Shown here: piece by piece, positions 25,738 to 34,577 of the stretch
Layout: every line of letters begins with the position of its first letter
Position numbering within the stretch: the first letter of the stretch is position 1
Notes under the pieces: model-generated
Told to the model about the DNA's origin: nothing
Databases searched by the model: none
The model's input: only the letters and a program-made list of their open reading frames with translations
Translations under genes and position numbers: made by a program
Assembly (NCBI GenBank): GCA_031253995.1
Contig: JAIRVG010000107.1
Coordinates: 53,882 to 117,881, forward strand
Length of the DNA stretch: 64,000 nucleotides
Direction: 5' to 3'
Origin: Paucimonas sp.
Lineage (GTDB): Bacteria; Pseudomonadota; Gammaproteobacteria; Pseudomonadales; Pseudomonadaceae

Positions 25738-27255
25738 ATGCTGTCGATGGTTGCAATGGATCCGACCAGCCTGGTGCTGGGTATGTTGCTCGCGGCCGTG
25801 CCGGCGGCAGTCGTGCTGGTGCGCTGGCAGCGCCAGCACAGCGAGCGCCAGGCGCAACTGGCCTTGCAGGACGAGCGCCTGAACAGCGCGCTGCTGGCCC
25901 AGGAAGGCCTGCAGGCACAACTGGACGCCAGCCGCGATGAGATCAGCGACCTGAGCCAGGCCAACAGCGCCAAGCAGGCCAGCCTCGCCGCCCAGGCCCG
26001 CGAGCTGGACCTGCTGCAGGTCGACCGCGACAACGCTCGCGACGCCGCCCACGCCTGGAACCTCGAACGCAGCGCCCGCGAAGCCGAGCTGCGCCGCCTC
26101 GATGCCCGCTGCGCCGCCCTCGACGCCGAGTTGCGCGAGCAGCAGGACAGCCACGCCCAGCGCCTAGCCGACCTGCAGGGCTCCCGCGACGAACTGCGCG
26201 CCCAGTTCGCCGAAATGGCCACGAAGATCTTCGACGAACGCGAGCAGCGCTTCGCCCAGACCAGCCAGCAGCATCTCGGCCAGCTCCTCGATCCCCTCAA
26301 GGAGCGCATCCAGGCCTTCGAAAAGCGCGTGGAAGAAAGCTACCAGCAGGAAGCCCGCGAGCGTTTCTCCCTGGCCAAGGAACTGGAACGCCTGCAACAG
26401 CTCAACCTGCGCCTCAGCGACGAGGCGACCAACCTCACCCAGGCCCTCAAGGGCCAGAAGACCCAGGGCAACTGGGGCGAGCTGATCCTGGAGAAGGTCC
26501 TCGAACACGCCGGCCTGGAAAAGGGCCGCGAGTACCAGACCCAGGTCAGCCTGAAGAGCGCCGACGGCGAGCGTTTCCAGCCCGACGTGCTGATCATGCT
26601 GCCGGGCGACAAGCAGGTGGTGGTGGATTCCAAGGTCAGCCTGACCGCCTACCAGCAGTTCATCGGCGCCAGCGAGGAGGACGTCGCCCAGGCCGCGCTG
26701 AAGCAGCACGTGCATTCCCTGCGCAGCCACGTGAAGGGCCTGTCGAGCAAGGACTACAACCGCCTCGACGGCCTCACCAGCCTGGATTTCGTGCTGCTCT
26801 TCGTGCCCATCGAGGCGGCATTTTCGGCAGCGCTGCAGGCCGAGCCGAACCTGTTCCAGGAAGCCTTCGACCGGCAGATCGTGATCGTCAGCCCGACCAC
26901 CCTGCTGGCCACCCTGCGGGTCATCGACAGCCTGTGGAAGCAGGAGCGGCAGAGCCAGAACGCCCGGGAAATCGCCGAGCGCGCCGGCTGGCTGTACGAC
27001 AAGTTCGTGCTGTTCATCCAGGACCTGGACGAGCTGGGCAACCGCCTGCAGCAGGTGGACAAGGCCTACTCCGCGGCGCGCAACAAGCTCTGCGAAGGGC
27101 GTGGCAACCTGATCAGCCGCAGCGAGCAACTCAAGCTGCTCGGCGCCCGCGCCAGCAAGAGCCTGCCCGGCGACCTGCTGGAGAAGGCCATGGCCGCCGG
27201 CGACGGCAGCCCGGCCAACGACGGGCTCATTGCACCAGACTCAGATGCCGATTGA
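25738..27255 (+). CDS. rmuC: DNA recombination protein RmuC
   Basis: 505 aa. An N-terminal TM segment (PTSLVLGMLLAAVPAAVVLV) is followed by a long coiled coil (about residues 30-190) and the RmuC nuclease-like domain: TQGNWGELILEKVLEHAGLEKGREY, DVLIMLPGDKQVVVDSKVSL and FVPIEAAFSAAL. It limits recombination at inverted repeats in E. coli. The start is ATG 25738 behind GAGGGG; GTG 25732 is an alternative. The 3' end overlaps the convergent kinase gene by 29 bp. Confidence 0.92.
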   Translation: MLSMVAMDPTSLVLGMLLAAVPAAVVLVRWQRQHSERQAQLALQDERLNSALLAQEGLQAQLDASRDEISDLSQANSAKQASLAAQARELDLLQVDRDNARDAAHAWNLERSAREAELRRLDARCAALDAELREQQDSHAQRLADLQGSRDELRAQFAEMATKIFDEREQRFAQTSQQHLGQLLDPLKERIQAFEKRVEESYQQEARERFSLAKELERLQQLNLRLSDEATNLTQALKGQKTQGNWGELILEKVLEHAGLEKGREYQTQVSLKSADGERFQPDVLIMLPGDKQVVVDSKVSLTAYQQFIGASEEDVAQAALKQHVHSLRSHVKGLSSKDYNRLDGLTSLDFVLLFVPIEAAFSAALQAEPNLFQEAFDRQIVIVSPTTLLATLRVIDSLWKQERQSQNAREIAERAGWLYDKFVLFIQDLDELGNRLQQVDKAYSAARNKLCEGRGNLISRSEQLKLLGARASKSLPGDLLEKAMAAGDGSPANDGLIAPDSDAD

Positions 27256-30200
27256 GCAGGGCGCGCAGGGCCGCCGGCTTGACCGGCTTGCTCAGGTAGT
27301 CGAGACCGGCGGCATGCACCTTGGCCATGGTCTCGCCATGCCCGTCGGCGCTGATCACCACCCCCGGCACCGGCTCGCCCAGGCGGGTGCGTAGCCAGGC
27401 CATCAGCTCGGTGCCGATCTCGCCGTCGTCGAGGTGATAGTCCACCAGCGCCAGGTGCGGGCGCAGGCCCTTGTCCAGCAGATCCGCGCATTCCTCGCGG
27501 TTGCGTGCGGTCCACACCTGGCAGCCCCAGCGACTGAGCAGGCTGTTCATGCCGATCAGGATGCTGTCCTCGTTGTCCACGCACAGCACCTGCAGCCCCG
27601 CCAGTGGCTGGCCGGCCTGTTCCGGGGTCTTTACCGGTTCCGGCGCACGGGCGCTGGCCAGCGGCACGCTGACCCGGAACACGGTGCCCTTGCCGGTCCA
27701 TGAACGCACTTCCAGCGGATGGCCGAGGACCTTGCACAGCCCGTCGGCGATCGCCAGGCCCAGGCCCAGGCCTTTTTCGGCGCGGGTCTGATGGCTGTCC
27801 AGGCGTTTGAATTCCTCGAAGATCACCTGCAGCTTGTCGTCGGCGATGCCCGGACCGCGGTCCCACACCTCCAGCCACAGGTTGTCCTTGTTGCGCCGCA
27901 CGCCCAGCAGGATCGGACTCTTGCCGTAGCGGAAGGCGTTGGTCAGGAAGTTCTGCAGGATGCGCCGCAGCAGCTTCATGTCGCTCTGCACCCGCAGGCG
28001 GCTGCCGCGCACGCGGAAGTCCAGGCCCTGCTCGCGGGCCAGTGCGGTGAACTCGGCGCCGAGGGTGTCGAACAGCTCGTTGAGGGCGAAGGGCTTGGCG
28101 TCCGGGGTGATCTTGCCGTTCTCCAGGCGCGAGATGTCCAGCAGGTCGCTGATCAGCTCTTCGGCCGAGCGCAGCGAGCTGTCCATGTGTTGCACCAGTT
28201 GCTGGGCTTCCGTCGACAGGCCTTCGGCCTGGTGCGACAGCGCCGCGGAGAACAGCCGCGCGGCGTTCAGCGGTTGCATCAGGTCGTGGCTTACGGCGGC
28301 GAGGAAGCGGGTCTTGGACTTGTTCGCGGCTTCGGCGTGGCTCTTCGCCTCGGTCAGCGCCAGGTTCAGTTGCGACAGCTCGTGGGTGCGCTCGGCGACC
28401 CGCTGTTCGAGGCTTTCGTTGGAGTCCTTGAGCGCCTGCTCCGCCTCGCGGAACGGGGTGATGTCGGTGAAGCTCATGACGAAGCCACCGCCGGGCATCG
28501 GGTTGCCGATCAGCTCGATCACCCGGCCGTTGGGGAACAGCCGCTCGGAGGTGTGCGCGCGACCCTGGCGCATCCAGTGCAGGCGCCGCGCCACGTGGAC
28601 CTGGGCTTCGCCGGGGCCGCACAGGCCGCGTTCGGCGTTGTAGCGGATGATGTCGGCAATCGGCCGGCCAACGCTGATCAGCCCGTCCGGGTAGTTGAAC
28701 AGCTCCAGGTAACGACGGTTCCAGGCCACCAGGCGCAGCGACTGGTCGACCACGCTGATGCCCTGGCTGATGTTCTCGATCGCCCCTTGCAGCAGGGCAC
28801 GGTTGAACTGCAGCACCTCGGAGGCTTCGTCGGCGATGCGCACCACGTCTTCCAGCTGCATGTCGCGGCCTTCGATGGCCGCCTTGACCACCGCCCGGGT
28901 CGAGGAGGTGCCGAGCACGCCGGCCAGCAGGCGTTCGGTGTGCTCGATCCATTCGCCGTCGGCATTCTGGTTGGGGTTGAAGCCCTTGCCCTGGCGGTAG
29001 GCGAAGCGGATGAAGCTCTGCCGTGCGCGTTCCTCGCCGACGAAGCGCGCGGCCAGGTGCAGCAGGTCGTCGATCTGCACCGCCAGCAGCGAGCGGTTGC
29101 TCGGCCGCGCGCTGCTCTGCTGGCCGATGAAACGCCCGGCCTGCCAGTGTTCGGTGACCCGGGTACGGGAGAGGATCGAGACCCAGGCGAAGACGATGAA
29201 GTTGCCCGCCAGGGACAGCACCACGCCCTGGGTCAGCGGGGTGATCGGCAGGCCCAGCGGATTGCCGTGCAGCCAGTCCAGGCCCGGGAACACGGTGAGC
29301 GGCCAGCCCAGGCTGTGGGCGGCAATCGGCAGGACCAGAGTGTAGAACCAGAGGAAGGTGCCGGTGGCGAGGCCCGCGAACACGCCGCGGCGGTTGGCCT
29401 GTTTCCAGTACAGCGCACCGAGCATGGCCGGGGTCAGCTGGGTGACGGCGGCGAAGGCGATCTGGCCGATGGTGGCAAGGCTGGCGGTGGAGCCGAGCAG
29501 GCGGTAGCTGACGTAGGCCAGCAGGAGGATGACCACGATGGTCACCCGGCGCACCGTGAGCATCCAGTGACGGAAGGCTTCGAACGGGCGCTCGGCGTTG
29601 TTGCGGCGCAGCAGCCAGGGCAGCAGCATGTCGTTGGACACCATGGTCGACAGCGCCACGGCTTCGACGATGACCATGCCGGTGGCCGCCGAGGCGCCAC
29701 CGATGAACGCAAGCAGCGCCAGGCTCGGATGGGCCTCGGCCAGGGGCAGGCTGATGACGAAGGAATCGGAGATCACCGAGCCGGGCAGCATCATCTGTCC
29801 GGCCAGGGCGATGGGCACCACGAACAGCGCGGCGAGCACCAGGTACAGGGGGAAGACCCAGCGTGCCAGGCGCATGTCCTGGGGCTCGATGTTCTCCACC
29901 ACGGTGACCTGGAACTGCCGCGGCAGGCAGATGATCGCCATCATCGCCACCCCGGTCTGCACCACCATGGACGGCCAGTTGATGGTCTCCTTCCAGTAGC
30001 TGTCCAGTGCCGGCGCGGCCCGGGCCTGGCTGAGCAGGTCGTCGAAACCGTCATAGAGGTTGAACACCACGAAGGCGCCGACGGCGAGGAAGGCCAGCAG
30101 CTTGACGATGGCCTCGAAGGCGATGGCCAGGACCATGCCGCGGTGGTGTTCCGTCACGTCCAGGCTGCGGGTGCCGAAGACGATGGAGAACAGCGCCAGC

Positions 30201-30703
30201 ACCAGCGACACCACCAGCGCGGTGTCCTGCACGCGGCTACCGGTGGCGTCGGCGTTGGCGCCGATCAGCAGGTTGACGCCGAGGACGATGCCCTTCAGTT
30301 GCAGGGCGATGTAGGGCAGCACGCCCACCAGGCAGATCAGCGCCACCACCACCGCCAAGGTCTGCGACTTGCCATAGCGGGCGGCGATGAAGTCGGCGAT
30401 GGAGGTGATGTTTTCCTGCTTGCTGATCAGCACCATCTTCTGCAGCACCCAGGGCGCGAACATCATCAGCAGCACCGGGCCCAGGTAGATCGGCAGGAAC
30501 GCCCAGAGCTGCTCGGCGGCCTGGCCGACCGCGCCGAAGAAGGTCCAGCTGGTGCAATACACCGCCAGCGACAGGCTGTACACCCAGGCCCGCAGGCGCG
30601 GCGGCAGCGGCGTGCCGCGGCGGTCGCCGTAGAAGGCAATGGCGAACATGACGGCCATATAGGCCAGGGCGACCACCGCGATCAGCCCGCTGGACAACGA
30701 CAT
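27227..30703 (-). CDS. Transporter-linked hybrid histidine kinase (CrbS/MxtR type)
   Basis: 1158 aa. The order is: an N-terminal sodium/solute-symporter module with about 13 TM segments (residues 1-500), a PAS-like domain (about 640-750, AIENISQGISVVDQSL), a HisKA domain with FLAAVSHDLMQPLNAARLF and phospho-His near 809, HATPase (GPGIADDKLQVIFEEF, GLGLAIADGL) and a C-terminal receiver with phospho-Asp in LVDYHLDD near 1087. Known relatives (CrbS, MxtR) sense a carbon-source signal and control acetate metabolism (acs) through a separate LuxR-type regulator, which is not adjacent here. Confidence 0.92.
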   Translation of the reverse strand: MSLSSGLIAVVALAYMAVMFAIAFYGDRRGTPLPPRLRAWVYSLSLAVYCTSWTFFGAVGQAAEQLWAFLPIYLGPVLLMMFAPWVLQKMVLISKQENITSIADFIAARYGKSQTLAVVVALICLVGVLPYIALQLKGIVLGVNLLIGANADATGSRVQDTALVVSLVLALFSIVFGTRSLDVTEHHRGMVLAIAFEAIVKLLAFLAVGAFVVFNLYDGFDDLLSQARAAPALDSYWKETINWPSMVVQTGVAMMAIICLPRQFQVTVVENIEPQDMRLARWVFPLYLVLAALFVVPIALAGQMMLPGSVISDSFVISLPLAEAHPSLALLAFIGGASAATGMVIVEAVALSTMVSNDMLLPWLLRRNNAERPFEAFRHWMLTVRRVTIVVILLLAYVSYRLLGSTASLATIGQIAFAAVTQLTPAMLGALYWKQANRRGVFAGLATGTFLWFYTLVLPIAAHSLGWPLTVFPGLDWLHGNPLGLPITPLTQGVVLSLAGNFIVFAWVSILSRTRVTEHWQAGRFIGQQSSARPSNRSLLAVQIDDLLHLAARFVGEERARQSFIRFAYRQGKGFNPNQNADGEWIEHTERLLAGVLGTSSTRAVVKAAIEGRDMQLEDVVRIADEASEVLQFNRALLQGAIENISQGISVVDQSLRLVAWNRRYLELFNYPDGLISVGRPIADIIRYNAERGLCGPGEAQVHVARRLHWMRQGRAHTSERLFPNGRVIELIGNPMPGGGFVMSFTDITPFREAEQALKDSNESLEQRVAERTHELSQLNLALTEAKSHAEAANKSKTRFLAAVSHDLMQPLNAARLFSAALSHQAEGLSTEAQQLVQHMDSSLRSAEELISDLLDISRLENGKITPDAKPFALNELFDTLGAEFTALAREQGLDFRVRGSRLRVQSDMKLLRRILQNFLTNAFRYGKSPILLGVRRNKDNLWLEVWDRGPGIADDKLQVIFEEFKRLDSHQTRAEKGLGLGLAIADGLCKVLGHPLEVRSWTGKGTVFRVSVPLASARAPEPVKTPEQAGQPLAGLQVLCVDNEDSILIGMNSLLSRWGCQVWTARNREECADLLDKGLRPHLALVDYHLDDGEIGTELMAWLRTRLGEPVPGVVISADGHGETMAKVHAAGLDYLSKPVKPAALRALLNRHLSLVQ

Positions 30704-30915
30704 GACGACTCCGAAACAAATAACTGTCTACCACCACGATCAGTCAGTCTGGCACGTCCCCGAGGCTTCGTCAGCGCCGACCAAGGTCGCAGCGGCAGGG
30801 CGTCGCAGGTCTATATCTGCTGAATCGATAACAGATAGAGAAAATAACCGTTATATGGATATTCCTTTTGGTTGTAGGGTGGATTCACCTCATCGGAGGA
30901 CAGGAGACAACCACC
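30704..30915. promoter_or_regulatory. Divergent promoter region, kinase gene / TDT gene
   Basis: 212-bp divergent spacer. The right half is AT-rich and holds a near-palindrome ATAACCGTTAT (30844-30854) about 60 bp before the TDT start codon. No confident -35/-10 pair is seen. Confidence 0.4.
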
Positions 30916-32049
30916 ATGCCATGCCAGACCGCCACCCATCCCTTGCGCCCATTCAACCAGCTGGCGCACCCCCGTGAAGTGATCCGCCAGTTCACCCCGA
31001 ACTGGTTTGCCGTGGTCATGGGCACCGGGGTGCTGGCGCTGGCCTTGCCCCAGGCGTTCCCCGGCCTGCACGGTGTCGCCGAGGCGCTGTGGTGGCTGGC
31101 GATCGGCCTGTTCGTGCTGTTCAGCGTGCTCTACGGCGCGCGCTGGGTGCTGTTCTTCCATGAAGCACGGCGGATCTTCGGGCATTCCACCGTCTCGATG
31201 TTCTTCGGCACCATCCCCATGGGCCTGGCCACGTTGCTCAATGGCGCGCTGGTGTTCGGCCTGGCGCGCTTCGGTGATGGTTTGCTGCCCTGGGTGGAAG
31301 CGCTGTGGTGGGTCGATGTGGCCATGGCGCTGCTGTGTGGCGTGGCCATTCCGTTCCTGATGTTCACCCGCCAGGAACACAGCATCGACCAGATGACCGC
31401 GGTCTGGCTGCTGCCGGTGGTGGCGGCGGAAGTGGCGGCGGCCAGCGGCGGGCTGCTGGCGCCGCACCTTACCGACACCGTGCGGCAGTTCCAGGTGCTG
31501 GTCACCAGCTATGTGCTGTGGGCGGTGTCGTTGCCGGTGGCGTTCAGCATCCTGACCATCCTGATCCTGCGCATGGCCCTGCACAAGCTGCCGCCTGCGC
31601 ACATGGCGGCATCGAGCTGGCTGGCGCTGGGGCCGATCGGCACCGGGGCGCTGGGCATGTTGCTGCTGGGCGGTGATGCACCGGCGATCTTCGCCGCCAA
31701 TGGCCTGGCCGGGTTTGGCGAGATCGCCCGGGGGATCGGCCTGATTGCCGGGATCGTGCTGTGGGGTTGTGGGTTCTGGTGGTTGCTGACGGCGGTGCTG
31801 ATTACCTTGAAACACATGCACCAGGGCATGCCGTTCAACCTGGGGTGGTGGGGCTTTACCTTCCCGCTGGGGGTGTATGCCCTGGCCACGCTGAAGCTGG
31901 CGGGCTGGTTGGGACTGGGGTTCTTCCAGGGCATGGGGGCGCTGCTGGTGCTGGCGCTGGTGGGGTTGTGGTCGCTGGTGGGGTGGCGGACCCTGTGCGG
32001 AGCCTGGCGCGGGGAGCTATTTGTTTCTCCCTGCATCAGCAAGCCTTAA
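30916..32049 (+). CDS. TDT family (TehA/Mae1/SSU1-like) membrane transporter
   Basis: 377 aa, 10 predicted TM helices. FTPNWFAVVMGTGVLALALPQAF at the N-terminus is the hallmark of the tellurite-resistance/dicarboxylate transporter family, with MGLATLLNGALVFGL and SSWLALGPIGTGALGMLLLGG later. Members move C4-dicarboxylates, sulfite or anions through a channel-like pore; the substrate here is unknown. The ATG at 30916 follows an AGGAG RBS. The stop at 32047-32049 coincides with inverted-repeat copy B. Confidence 0.9.
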   Translation: MPCQTATHPLRPFNQLAHPREVIRQFTPNWFAVVMGTGVLALALPQAFPGLHGVAEALWWLAIGLFVLFSVLYGARWVLFFHEARRIFGHSTVSMFFGTIPMGLATLLNGALVFGLARFGDGLLPWVEALWWVDVAMALLCGVAIPFLMFTRQEHSIDQMTAVWLLPVVAAEVAAASGGLLAPHLTDTVRQFQVLVTSYVLWAVSLPVAFSILTILILRMALHKLPPAHMAASSWLALGPIGTGALGMLLLGGDAPAIFAANGLAGFGEIARGIGLIAGIVLWGCGFWWLLTAVLITLKHMHQGMPFNLGWWGFTFPLGVYALATLKLAGWLGLGFFQGMGALLVLALVGLWSLVGWRTLCGAWRGELFVSPCISKP

Positions 32050-32136
32050 GCTCCAAGCTCTAAGCAGCAAGAGAAAAGCCGCGGCGCCGCGAACTGCTCT
32101 TTCTTGCAGCTTGAGGCTTGCAACTTGCCGCTCAAG
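32048..32136. repeat. AAGCTNCAAGC inverted-repeat element, copy B
   Basis: The left arm (AAGCTCCAAGCTCTAAGC, 32048-32065) and right arm (CTTGCAGCTTGAGGCTTG, 32103-32120, then CAACTTGCCGCT) are complementary around AAAAGCCGCGGCGCCGCG. The element begins inside the TAA stop codon of the TDT gene. Confidence 0.85.
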
Positions 32137-32224
32137 ATAGCCCAAAGGAAGGGTTATCCGGCAAAGTGTGGCTTTTCCCGCGCTCGGCGCCTCAAATCAC
32201 AAAGCCCGACCAGGTACACGGACG

Positions 32225-34099
32225 ATGAGCCACACCTCGCAATTCACCTTGCTCAGGAAGCGTCGCTTCCTGCCTTTCTTCATCACCCAGTCCCTGGGTG
32301 CCTTCAACGACAACCTGTACAAGCAATCGCTGATCCTCGCCATCCTCTACAAGCTGAGCATCGGCGGCGACGGTTCGATGCTGGTCAACCTCTGCGCCTT
32401 GCTGTTCATCCTGCCGTTCTTCCTGTTCTCGGCCCTGGCCGGGCAGTTCGGCGAGAAGTACGCCAAGGACGCGCTGATCCGCACCATCAAGCTGGCCGAG
32501 GTGGTGATCATGGCCATCGGCGCCGTCGGCTTCCTCTATAACCAGCTGTGGCTGATGCTCCTGGCGCTGTTCGCCATGGGTACCCACTCGGCGCTGTTCG
32601 GACCGGTCAAGTACTCGATCCTGCCCCAGGCCCTGCACGAGGAAGAACTGGTGGGCGGCAACGGCCTGGTGGAGATGGGCACCTTCCTGGCGATCCTCGC
32701 CGGGACCATCGCCGCCGGGGTGATGATGTCCTCGGCCACCTACGCACCGGTGGTCGCCTGCGGCATCGTCCTCACCGCGGTCCTGGGCTATCTGGCCAGC
32801 CGCTTCATCCCCCGCGCCGCCGCCGCGTCGCCGGAACTCAAGCTGCAATGGAACATCTTCGCCCAGACCGGCGCCACCCTGCGCATGGGCCTGGGCCAGA
32901 CCCCGGCGGTATCCCGCTCGATCGTCGGCAACTCGTGGTTCTGGTTCGTCGGCGCCATCTACCTGACCCAGATCCCGGCCTATGCCCAGGTGTGGATGCA
33001 CGGCGACGAAACCGTGGTGACCCTGATCCTCACCCTGTTCTCGGTGGGCATCGCCCTCGGCTCGCTGCTGTGCGAGCGCCTCAGCGGGCGCAAGGTGGAA
33101 ATCGGCCTGGTGCCGTTCGGCTCCTTCGGCCTGACCCTGTTCGGCCTGCTCTGGTGGTGGCATTCCGGGGATATCCCGGCGGCCGCCGCGCCTTACGACT
33201 GGCTGGCCCTGCTGGGCATGGCCAAGGCCTGGTGGATCCTGCTGTCGATCGTCGGCCTCGGTGTGTTCGGCGGCTTCTATATCGTGCCGCTGTATGCGCT
33301 GATCCAGGCGCGCACCCCGGAAGACCAGCGGGCCCGGGTGATCGCCGCGAACAACATCCTCAACGCGCTGTTCATGGTGGTCTCGGCCATCGTCACCATG
33401 CTCCTGCTGGGCGTGGCCGGGCTGGAGATCCCGCAGCTGTTCCTGGTGGTGTCGCTGCTCAACATCGCGGTCAACGCCTATATCTTCAAGATCGTCCCCG
33501 AGTTCAGCATGCGCTTCATGATCTGGCTGCTGAGCCACTCCATGTACCGGGTCAAGCACCGCGACCTGGAGCGGATCCCCGACGAAGGCGCGGCGCTGCT
33601 GGTGTGCAACCACGTGTCGTTCGTCGATGCGCTGCTGATCGCCGGGGCGGTGCGCCGGCCGATGCGTTTCGTCATGTACTACAAGATCTACAACCTGCCC
33701 GTGCTGAACTTCGTGTTCCGTACTGCCGGGGCGATTCCGATTGCCGGGCGCAACGAAGACCGGGCCACCTACGATCGTGCTTTCGAGCGGATTGCCCAGT
33801 ACCTGGAGGAGGGCGAGCTGGTGTGCATCTTCCCCGAAGGCAAGCTGACGGTGGATGGCGAGATCGACGAGTTCAAGGGCGGCGTGCGGCTGATCCTCGA
33901 ACGCACCCCGGTGCCGGTGATTCCGTTGGCGTTGCAGGGGTTGTGGGGGAGTTTCTTCAGCCGGGATCCGGCCAAGGGCTTCTTCCGTCGCTTCTGGTCG
34001 CGGGTGACCCTGGTGGCCGGCACCGCGATTCCGGGGGAACAGGCGGAGCCGGCGCTGTTGCGCGAGCGGGTAGGGGAGCTGCGCGGGGAGGTACGGTAA
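32225..34099 (+). CDS. MFS transporter fused to a PlsC-type acyltransferase (LplT-Aas-like)
   Basis: 624 aa. Residues 1-420 form a 12-TM MFS domain (FITQSLGAFNDNLYKQSLIL is the LplT-type start). Residues about 430-624 form a 1-acylglycerol-phosphate acyltransferase domain with NHVSFVDALLI (H-X4-D near 463-468), AGRNEDRATYDR and CIFPEGKLT. This resembles the lysophospholipid flippase plus acyltransferase repair pathway of LplT and Aas, in one inner-membrane polypeptide; the Aas acyl-ACP synthetase domain is absent. The ATG at 32225 is chosen on the conserved start. Confidence 0.9.
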   Translation: MSHTSQFTLLRKRRFLPFFITQSLGAFNDNLYKQSLILAILYKLSIGGDGSMLVNLCALLFILPFFLFSALAGQFGEKYAKDALIRTIKLAEVVIMAIGAVGFLYNQLWLMLLALFAMGTHSALFGPVKYSILPQALHEEELVGGNGLVEMGTFLAILAGTIAAGVMMSSATYAPVVACGIVLTAVLGYLASRFIPRAAAASPELKLQWNIFAQTGATLRMGLGQTPAVSRSIVGNSWFWFVGAIYLTQIPAYAQVWMHGDETVVTLILTLFSVGIALGSLLCERLSGRKVEIGLVPFGSFGLTLFGLLWWWHSGDIPAAAAPYDWLALLGMAKAWWILLSIVGLGVFGGFYIVPLYALIQARTPEDQRARVIAANNILNALFMVVSAIVTMLLLGVAGLEIPQLFLVVSLLNIAVNAYIFKIVPEFSMRFMIWLLSHSMYRVKHRDLERIPDEGAALLVCNHVSFVDALLIAGAVRRPMRFVMYYKIYNLPVLNFVFRTAGAIPIAGRNEDRATYDRAFERIAQYLEEGELVCIFPEGKLTVDGEIDEFKGGVRLILERTPVPVIPLALQGLWGSFFSRDPAKGFFRRFWSRVTLVAGTAIPGEQAEPALLRERVGELRGEVR

Positions 34100-34104
34100 A
34101 TAAA

Positions 34105-34135
34105 GAAGGTCAGCTTGCGCTGACCTTCAGGCCCA
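34105..34135 (-). terminator. Intrinsic terminator of sugE, overlapping its stop codon
   Basis: GAAGGTCAGC (34105-34114) pairs with GCTGACCTTC (34119-34128); on the minus strand a TTTATTT run follows. The stem includes the TGA stop of sugE at 34110-34112. Confidence 0.8.
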
Positions 34136-34427
34136 CCAGGCCGGCGATGATCAGCGCAACGCTGATCAGGCGCACCAGAGCCATGGATTCGCCGAACAGG
34201 ATGATCCCGGCGATCACCGTGCCGACGGCGCCGACGCCGGTCCAGATGGCGTAGGCGGTACCCAGCGGCAGTTCCTTCATGGCCAGGCCGAGCAGGCCGA
34301 GGCTGATGGCCATGGCGGCGACGGTGAGGACGGTGGGCAGGGGGCGGGTAAAGCCGTCGGTGTATTTAAGGCCGACAGCCCAGCCGACTTCGAAGAGGCC
34401 GGCGAAGAACAGGATGATCCAGGACAT
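34110..34427 (-). CDS. sugE: SMR family guanidinium exporter (SugE/Gdx)
   Basis: 105-aa, four-TM small multidrug resistance protein of the Gdx branch. MSWIILFFAGLFEVGWAVGL places the essential Glu at 13 and Trp at 16, and KELPLGTAYAIWTGVGAVGT is the SugE/Gdx signature. The leader contains a two-hairpin guanidine-II riboswitch, which supports guanidinium export as the physiological role rather than quaternary-ammonium resistance. It is monocistronic and ends in an overlapping terminator. Confidence 0.94.
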   Translation of the reverse strand: MSWIILFFAGLFEVGWAVGLKYTDGFTRPLPTVLTVAAMAISLGLLGLAMKELPLGTAYAIWTGVGAVGTVIAGIILFGESMALVRLISVALIIAGLVGLKVSAS

Positions 34428-34449
34428 GGTGGGTACTCCATCAAGTGAT

Positions 34450-34497
34450 GGGGCCGTCCCCGGGTGTTCACGCGGTGCGTCGCGAGGTCGTCCTCGC
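34450..34497 (-). promoter_or_regulatory. Guanidine-II (mini-ykkC) riboswitch
   Basis: On the minus strand two hairpins with ACGR loops occur: GCGAGG-ACGA-CCTCGC (complement 34482-34497) and GGGG-ACGG-CCCC (complement 34450-34461), 20 nt apart, ending 22 nt before the sugE ATG. Tandem ACGR tetraloops are the defining feature of this class. The distal hairpin is close enough to the start codon to control translation. Confidence 0.9.
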
Positions 34498-34502
34498 AGT
34501 GC

Positions 34503-34514
34503 GCACTATAGTGC
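34503..34514 (-). promoter_or_regulatory. Probable sugE -10 region inside a palindrome
   Basis: GCACTATAGTGC is a perfect 12-bp palindrome. On the minus strand it contains TATAGT, a plausible -10 that would place transcription start just before the riboswitch. A TTGCCC hexamer upstream is only an approximate -35. Confidence 0.5.
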
Positions 34515-34551
34515 ACATTTCCTTGGGCAAGGGCAAATCCGGTGGACCAAG

Positions 34552-34570
34552 GGGGCCGCAACGCGGCCCC
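34552..34570 (-). terminator. Hairpin downstream of rdgC
   Basis: GGGGCCGC (34552-34559), loop AAC, GCGGCCCC (34563-34570): a GC-rich stem 7 bp beyond the rdgC stop, followed on the minus strand by CCTTGG rather than a clean T-run. Confidence 0.6.
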
Positions 34571-34577
34571 AAGGTCA

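Noticed and set aside
27719..30823. A 1034-codon open frame antisense to the hybrid kinase gene
   Set aside because: It is the mirror of a high-GC coding region, with a biased composition (many His, Gln, Ala, Val and Asp residues) and no family resemblance; the opposite strand encodes a complete, recognisable kinase.
32048..32136. Insertion sequence remnant
   Set aside because: No transposase fragment and no flanking target duplication visible; the short inverted-repeat element recurs three more times and is described as a repeat family.
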